This document shows, piece after piece, positions 16,112-22,137 of a DNA stretch of 22,137 nucleotides. The stretch lies in the NCBI GenBank assembly GCA_003116975.1, contig BGKB01000322.1, positions 1 to 22,137 of the forward strand, written 5' to 3'. Source of the DNA: Aurantiochytrium sp. KH105. Lineage: Eukaryota > Sar > Bigyra > Thraustochytrida > Thraustochytriidae. Position 1 is the stretch's first letter. Every line of letters starts with the position of its first letter. Both the position numbers and the translations under genes were made by a program. Under the pieces are notes generated by a model, which did not search any database, was not told the DNA's origin, and saw only the letters and a program-made list of their open reading frames with translations.

Positions 16112-17524
16112 GAGGCAAAAAAAAAAAGAAGACAAGCTGGCTGGGCTCGTTCGCCGCAGATCTCGCTGAGATGACTGCAAATCGTCTGCGCACGCTATGC
16201 TCAGGCTTTGGCAGGATGTTGTGGCATCGTGTCATCATTCTTGTATGGATCAAGGGCCTTGACGGTGGTTTTTATGGCGTTTGTTCACTGAAGAGGAGAC
16301 GAACGCGAGTCCGTGACGCAGCCACGCGCGCTGCAGACCCGGCGAGACGAGCACGTCGTGCTGATTGACCGTGAATGGGTGCTAGGCGGTGTATGCGATC
16401 GCTTTTAAGATTGTTGACGCATGTTGCAGGTGTGCTTGGTGAGGAAGAGCACCCAGAGCGTGGTATAAGCAAAGCAAAGTATCGGCTTGGACAGTGGCTG
16501 CACGGGCAAAGAGGGATTGCATCGCCAGCAAAGGGTTTGGTTCGCGCTGACAAGCCTATTCAAGAGCTGGGCTTGGGATTAGCAAAATTTCAGCTGCTTT
16601 CGAGGTGCCAAGAAGGCGAACAAAGTAAAGGTGAACAATATGGGACAGCGTTGGCACCGCACGCGAGAGCAAGCAAATGATGCGCGATCATGGTCGCAGA
16701 TATTGGGGAAGGCTGGCAAGCATGTGGGAGATCGACGAGAGCGGTTCTGGCAGCGTGCTGCTTGTGCAAGTCAAGGCTAGCGTTGCGAACGAGATGTTGC
16801 TTGGCTAAGTAGATGTGCTTTGGTCCATCCTCAGCCTGCCGACACTAACGGATGATCTGCAAATGAGCTTGCCAAGACTAGTCCAAGTCTGTAGCCTGGC
16901 TCTATGGTTTTTGTTCGGATCGAGCTCGTATTGTTGAAGAGAAAAGCATGCTTGTGCGTTTGTCACCTGCTTTTTTGTTATTAGAGCTGAGCTGTTTGTT
17001 GGTTTCGTTGCCTGCAGAAGAGATGGGCAGCGTCGTGAGACAGAGCGAGACGCGCGCTGCGTAGGTCTTGCGCAAAGAGATGGCATGGCAAGATTTCGTC
17101 GGCGTGGGCAAAGAGCTTATGCAGGCAGCGCTGTTGTGAAAGAAGAAAATGACGACACAAGAAGAAGAAGAGAATGAGGTGTGGCTTTGTGGCACCAGAC
17201 GGAGCGAGAGAGCAACGGAAGAGACAAGGCAGAGGCAGCCGGAGGCAGCGCAGGTCTAGCGCAAGAGCTGAGCGTGGTTGCTTTTGCTGTCGACGACCAC
17301 GTGCGGCAGTGAAGGGTGGCTAAACTTGACCAAAAAAGACGAAATAAATAAAGAGAGAATGGGGGAGCGAGTATTCATGGCTGGCGTTTGCGATTGCAAG
17401 AGCACGAAAAAGTACGCGCATGGCAGGGTGAGACGGTGCAGAGTAGGACCTAGTGCCGACGCAAGCGCTGGGCTCGTCGGCTCAGTCATTGTCTCTGCAG
17501 TGGATGCGAAAAGAGGCTGCTTAT
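16112..17524. repeat. Spacer unit 2
   Basis: Second copy, about 1413 bp. It opens with an expanded A tract (11 A at about 16117-16127) in place of the shorter run in units 1 and 4. Internal blocks are at 16414, 16941 and 17298. It has a local divergence at 16827-16850, where the other copies read GGGGCTTGAGAG. Confidence 0.85.
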
Positions 17525-18929
17525 TAAGGCAAAAAAAAAAGAAAAGCTGTTCGGGCTTGTCCGCTGCCGCTCTCGACGAAAATGCTGTAGATCGTCCGCA
17601 CACGCTGTGTACAGGCTCTGGTAAGATTTTGTAGCGTCAAGTAAGCATTTTTGCATGTATCAGAGGCGCTGGCGTTAGCTTTTATGACGTTTGTTCACGA
17701 GAAGATGAGGTGCGTACGAGTGAGCGAAGCAGCTACGCAAGCTGCAGACCTGACGATGCGTGGTCGACGAGCTGACTGGCACGAATGAGCGCCGGACATT
17801 GTATGTGATCGTTTACAAAAAGGTTGACGCATGTTGCAGGTGTAATTGTCAAGAAGAGAGCCGAGAGTGCGTGGTATATGCAAAGTATCGGCTTGAAGAC
17901 TGACTGCACGGATAGAAAAAGGCGCCGCATCGTCAACAAATGGTCAAGCTTGCGTGTAAGAGCTTGTGTAAGAGCTAGGCTGCGGATCAGAGAAGTACCA
18001 GCTGCTACCGAGGTGCAAGAAAGAGAGCAAAATAAAGATGAGTAATATGGGGCAGCGTTGGCAACTCATGCCAAAGCAAGCAAATGCAGTGCGATCATGG
18101 TCGCAGAGCTTGGAGAAGGCTGGCAGGCATGTGGTAGAAGCACGAGAGCAGTTTTGGCAGTGTGCTGCTTGTGTAAGTCAAGGCTAGCGATGCGAGTGAA
18201 ATGTTGCTTGGCTAGCTCGGTGCGCTTTGGTCCGCTCGGGGCTTGAGAGCGATGGCGGATGGACTGCAAATGAGCTTGCAAAGGCTGATCCAAGTGTATA
18301 GCTTGGCTCTATGGTTTTTGTTTGCATCGAGCGAGTGTTGTTGGAGAGAAAAGCATGGTAGTGCGGCTGTCTCTTGTTTTTCTTGTTATTTGAGCTGAGC
18401 TGTTTGTTGGCTTCGCTGCCTGCAGAAGAGATGAGCAGCGTCATAAGACAGAGCGACGCGCGTGATGCATAGGTCTTGCGCAGGGAGAAGCTGCGTGGTT
18501 CGATTTTGTTAGTATGGGCGAAGAGCTCGTGCAGGCAGCGTTGTTGTGAAAGAAAGAACGATTCAAATACAAGAAAATGAGGCGTGGCTTTTTGGCCCGA
18601 GATCGAGCGAGCGAGAGATGGCAGAGGTGAAAAAAAGGCAGGGGTAGGCAGCGCAGGTCTAGTGCGAGAGCTGAGCGCGTTTGTTTTTGCTGTCGGCAAT
18701 CACGTGCGGCAGTGAAGGATGGTTAAAGTCAACAAAAAAAGAGGCGAACAAATAAGGAGAATAGGGGAGCGAGTGTAGATGGCAAGCTTTGACTGCGGCA
18801 CGAGTGAGCAAAAGGTACGCGCATGGCAGGTCGAGGTAGTGCAAGGTAGGAGCTGGGGCTAAGGCAAGTGCTGAGCTCGTCGGCACAGTCACTGTCTGTG
18901 CAGTGGATGCGAAAAGCTGTCTTGTCGAG
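17525..18929. repeat. Spacer unit 3
   Basis: Third copy, about 1405 bp. It starts at an expanded A tract near 17531, with internal blocks at 17824, 18348 and 18701. It is the most diverged near its beginning (17640-17700). It ends at the GAGCC site, where a 336-bp sequence not found in the other junctions is inserted. Confidence 0.85.
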
Positions 18930-19265
18930 AGCCAACTGCTGAGGAAATGAATGGACTGTAAGATGGGTTCTGTTTCAACGCTGATTGGTTACGAATGTTT
19001 CGGGTCTGCTCGTGACGGGACCGCTTTGGCTCGGCGCCAGGTCCGAGACTTGGATAAGTGATGTGCAGAGAAGCTGGTGAGGAGCACGGGACTTTGTCAC
19101 ACTTTTCGGCAAGGAGATGTTCACTGCCGTGACTTTGTAGTCTGTCCTCACCTAGTACACTGACCGCTGCAAGGGGTTTAGATGAGGCTTTTTTTATGGG
19201 CGAAAGGTTGAAGTCATCTTGTCCATGCCGTATCAGCCATGGTGGCGTCATTGTCTTATTTCGAT
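18930..19265. mobile_element. 336-bp insertion at a spacer-unit junction, flanked by 7-bp direct repeats
   Basis: The sequence between spacer units 3 and 4 has no counterpart at the other junctions. AGCCAAC occurs at 18930-18936 and again at 19266-19272, as a target-site duplication would appear, with the unit sequence resuming as AAAGAAGGCAAGCTGG. No terminal inverted repeat, poly-A tail or open frame is evident. A bulged hairpin (GGACC at 19018, GGTCC at 19040) lies inside. It may be a non-autonomous element (MITE or SINE type), or a relic of a different spacer sequence retained during array rearrangement. Confidence 0.45.
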
Positions 19266-20661
19266 AGCCAACAAAGAAGGCAAGCTGGGTGGGCTTGCTC
19301 GTCGCAGAACTCGATGCAAAGGCTGCAAATCGTCCGCGTACGCTGTGAGTAGGCTCGCGTAAGATGTTGTGGCGTCATGCGTGCGATTTCGCATGAATCA
19401 AGGGTTGAGCGGTGGGTCTGTGAGGCGTCTGAGCGCGAGAAGATAAGATATGTATGGGTTGTTGATGATGATACGCAAGCTGCAGACATGACGAGACAAG
19501 CTCGCTGAGCTGATTAGCATGAATGGGTGTTGGTGAATATATTTGTTCGTTTGCAAGATGATTGACGCATGTTGCAGGTGTCGTTGGCGAGGAAGAGGGC
19601 ATAGAGTGCGTGTTACATGCAAAGTGTTGGCTTGAAGACTGGTCTCACGGATAGCAAAAAGGTGCCGCATCGTCAACGAATGATCATATCTGCGTGCGCA
19701 AGCTTGCTTGGGAGATAGGCTTCGAGTCATCAGAAAATTTGCTGCGTTCGAGGTGCAAGAAGGCGAGCAAGGTAAAAGTGAACAATATGGGGTAGCGTCG
19801 GCAACGCACGCAAGAGCAGACAAATGCAGCGCGATCATGACCACAGAGCCTGGGGAGGCTGGCAGGCATGTGACAGACCCGCGAGAGTAGTTTTAACAGC
19901 GTGCTGCTTGTGTAAGTCAAGGCTAGCGTTGCGAACGAGGTGTTGCTTGGCTAGCTTGGTGGGCTTTGGCCTGCTCGGGGCTTGAGAGTGATGGCGGATG
20001 ATCTGCAAATGAGCTTGTAAAGGTTGATCCAAGTGTATATGCTGACTCCATGGTTTTGGATTGGCTCGAACGATTGTCGTTAAAGAGAAAAGCATGCTAG
20101 TGCGTTTGTCTCCTGCTTTTTTGTTTTATTGGAGCTGAGCTCTTTGTTGGTCTCGCTGCCTGCAGAAGAAGTGAGCAGCGTCGTGAGACAGAGCGAGGTG
20201 CGCGGTGCGTAGGTCTCACATAGAGAGGTGGCGTGGCTAGATTCCGTCGGTGTGGGCGGCGAGCTCGTGCAGGCAGCGCTGTTGTGAAAGAAAGAACGAC
20301 ACAGATACAAGAAGAAAATGAGGTGTGGCTTTGTGGCAGAAGATCGAGCAAGCGAGAGATGGCAGAGGCGAAACAAAGGAAGCCAGAGGCAGCGTAGGTC
20401 GAGTGCAAGAGCTGAGCGTGGTTGCTTTCGCTGTCGATGGCCACGTGCGGCAGTGAAGGATGGCTAGAGTTGATCAACATGACGCGAGCTAAAAAGAGAG
20501 AAAATATAGATGGCAAGCTTTTGACTGCGGCGCGAGTGAGCAAAAGATATGCGCATGGCAGAGCGAGATGGCGCCAAGGTAGGAGCTGGGTGTGAAGCAA
20601 GTGCTGAGCTCATCGGCACAGCCATTGTCTCTGCAGTGGATGCGGAAAGCTGCCTTGCTGA
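19266..20661. repeat. Spacer unit 4
   Basis: Fourth copy, about 1396 bp, closest to the 18S gene. Internal blocks are at 19562, 20087 and 20442. It is followed by the ~33-bp beginning of a fifth copy (20662-20695), where similarity stops and single-copy sequence begins. Confidence 0.85.
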
Positions 20662-20697
20662 GAGCCAAAAAAGAAGGCAGGCTGGCGGGGCTTGCGA

Positions 20698-21981
20698 ACG
20701 GCAAACAATATGGTGACGAGATCTTTCGCGAGCGAGCAGCCGGCTGCGCAAGAGCTTTTCATGTGCGATGACCAGCAAGACAGGGCAGTCTGTGCGTGTG
20801 GCGCGTCGTGTGTCGGCTTGGTACAGATCGACTTGGTTCTTGTACTGCAAAAAGAGCAACAAGAAACTTGACTTGTGAAAGCCTCGCACGGCTCTTTGGT
20901 GTTGGTTGCGGTGCAGCAGAAATCGTCAGCCGCTGGTGTCATACCTGTTGCAGCCGCGTGAGGGTGCGCTGAAGGTGTCGCGTCGCTCGCTGAACCTGCA
21001 GTCTGGGCGATAGTTGAGCAGAAAATGAACAAAATGGGCTGTGTTAGATGCACTTTTTGCTGCACAGCGACAAGAGGAGCGAAGCTTGGGCACTCAAAAA
21101 TTTCAAAGTAGATCAACAGGACGGACTTGACGTTTGGGTGCCCAAATGAGGTCCCCGAAATCAAGTGCCAGGGCGGTGCAAGGGCGGTGAGCAAGGGGGC
21201 GTACATGGTCAAATACATTCGAGCAAGTTGGGCCAAGTCGATTTTTGCGAAGAATTTTTTGACGATGAGAGCAAATTAAGGTGTTCATTGAGGGCACTGA
21301 TTTGTGTACAGTGAGCCCCACAGTTTCGCATGCAAAGCTCTCCGCGCCGGTCACTTTGTCGCCTCGGTTTGCCGTTGATCCGCAAGCCTGACTCTCGGCT
21401 ACCAATTTTTTTCGAGCATGAAAGAAAGAGGCCTATTCAAAATTTTTGGGCCTATTTCGAGTCCAACGGTCCGGGACTGCGTTTCGCAAGAGGCGCGGCA
21501 ACGGATCGTTTTGGTCTCTTCATTTTTCTTCGGGGTTGCGTGCGGACTCTGGCTGGCGGAAGTGCTTCTGTGATGGAGGCGTGGAGCGGGCAGGAAGAAG
21601 CGCGCTAAGATTTGTTTTTTGTTGAGGCAGCGCACTGGCGTTTGGCAGTTGATGTCGATGCCGGTGGTCATGGTGCCGCAGAAGTGGAAGCTTCGTTTTC
21701 GTACGCTGTTGCGAAACGTTTTGAACTGATACCGATGGTGTGGAGACCGTTCGGGCTGTTTGAGTCGATTGATTTCGAACTTGAAACAGCGTGGGCACTC
21801 TACAACAAAGGTCCTCCTAGCGGCGCTTGATTATAGCGCGAGCTTGGCGGGATCTGGTAAAGGTTTGGAAGGACGAATGGCTGAATTGAACTCAGTTTTG
21901 CTTTGTTTGTTTGAGATAGATTTCGATCTGGTTGATGTGATTTTTGCATCGACTGGATCGTGAACTAGTCGACAGTATAGC
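20698..21981 (+). promoter_or_regulatory. Single-copy region between spacer array and 18S: expected Pol I promoter and 5' ETS
   Basis: About 1.28 kb without a supported gene or repeat. In eukaryotic rDNA the Pol I promoter and 5' external transcribed spacer lie immediately upstream of the 18S gene, so this segment should contain both. Pol I promoters are not conserved enough to place by eye, so the transcription start is not marked. No 5S rRNA gene was seen here. Short open frames on both strands (for example 21612-21830) look non-coding. Confidence 0.45.
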
Positions 21982-22137
21982 AATCTGGTTGATCCTGCCA
22001 GTAGCCCTACGCTCGTCTCAAAGACTAAGCCATGCATGTGTAAGTATAAGCGAATTATACTGTGAAACTGCGAACGGCTCATTATATCAGTTATAATCCC
22101 TTCGGTAGTTCCTTTACACGGATACCTGCAGTAATTC
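21982..22137 (+). rRNA. 18S (small-subunit) rRNA gene, 5' end (3' partial)
   Basis: The sequence begins AATCTGGTTGATCCTGCCAG, the near-universal eukaryotic 18S 5' end. It continues with AAGCCATGCATG, TAAGTATAAGC and TGAAACTGCGAACGGCTC, all in the correct order and spacing. The variable parts (CATGTGTAAGTATAAGCG, CCCTTCGGTAGTTCC, GGATACCTGCAGTAATTC) resemble thraustochytrid/labyrinthulomycete 18S as I remember it. Only the first ~156 nt are inside the window. One base differs from the usual AACCTGG at the very start. Confidence 0.97.

Larger units (their letters stand above)
14708..20697. repeat. Tandem array of four ~1.4-kb units, rDNA intergenic-spacer type
   Basis: Landmarks recur at a constant offset. 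The 18-mer beginning TTGACGCATGTTGC is at 15004, 16414, 17824 and 19562. GAAAAGCATG in the same context is at 15531, 16941, 18348 and 20087. CACGTGCGGCAGTG is at 15886, 17298, 18701 and 20442. Spacings are about 1.40-1.41 kb, except between copies 3 and 4, where 336 extra bases sit. Copies look roughly 80-90% alike by eye. The array begins (14708-14740) and ends (20662-20695) with the same ~33-bp segment, GAGCCAAAAAAGAAGGCA..., so it contains four full units plus a short terminal copy. Its place directly upstream of an 18S gene identifies it as intergenic-spacer subrepeats. No coding function is supported because frames differ between copies. Confidence 0.9.

Noticed and set aside
15144..16253. 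369-codon minus-strand open frame in spacer unit 1
   Set aside because: The equivalent frame is interrupted by stops and indels in units 2-4. Its composition is low-complexity (Ser, Leu, Pro, Cys) with no domain, and the unit is rDNA spacer.
18930..19265. tRNA-derived SINE as identity of the 336-bp insertion
   Set aside because: GGTTCTGTTTC near 18968 only weakly resembles a B box. There is no fitting A box, no poly-A or T-run end and no cloverleaf.
20698..21981. 5S rRNA gene in the spacer
   Set aside because: Some eukaryotes link 5S to rDNA, but I found none of the conserved 5S blocks (such as GATGGGTGACC) on either strand in 14.2-22.0 kb.
1..22137. Telomeric repeats or other chromosome-end signal near the rDNA
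   Set aside because: No run of TTAGGG-type repeats was seen on either strand in the window.

Overview
The window is nuclear DNA from a eukaryotic microbe, most likely a thraustochytrid (Labyrinthulomycetes, Stramenopiles). The last 156 bases are the 5' end of an 18S rRNA gene, and its variable positions read like labyrinthulomycete 18S (recalled by eye, not searched). The GC-rich, long, apparently intronless genes fit that group. There are no operons or Shine-Dalgarno-type sites.

Layout. (1) 1-660: the 3' end of a gene entering from outside the window, probably a very large DUF3638/DUF3645-type protein. (2) 719-788: tRNA-Glu(CTC) with a Pol III T-run. (3) 938-4966, minus strand: a 1342-residue protein that joins ankyrin repeats, a poly-Q/H linker, a protein kinase domain and a RING1/RING2 (RBR-like) ubiquitin-ligase module. 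(4) 6293-7358, plus strand: an open frame of unknown family running straight into a frameshifted copy of the last ~100 codons of that RBR gene. (5) 7359-9763: mostly empty, low-complexity GC-rich sequence. (6) 9764-14188, plus strand: a 1474-residue NLR-like protein (TIR-like region, TIR, NACHT, winged-helix-like segment, 13 WD40 repeats). Twelve of these repeats are exactly 120 bp and nearly identical. (7) 14708-20697: four tandem ~1.4-kb units, with a 336-bp insertion between units 3 and 4. (8) 20698-21981: single-copy sequence expected to hold the Pol I promoter and 5' external transcribed spacer. (9) 21982-end: 18S rRNA.

The most exciting item is the TIR-NACHT-WD40 gene. Its repeats are homogenised at the DNA level, while amino-acid variation is concentrated at three positions around the first conserved Val and two positions flanking the conserved Asp. 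This is the architecture and variation pattern known from the fungal HET-E/HET-D (NACHT-WD40) allorecognition/immunity genes, here with a TIR domain that keeps a candidate catalytic Glu. The ankyrin-kinase-RBR gene is divergently oriented on the other side of a ~4.8-kb interval and could be a signalling partner or an independent member of an expanded immune-type family; that link is inference. Both lie within ~21 kb of an rDNA unit, a recombination-prone neighbourhood.
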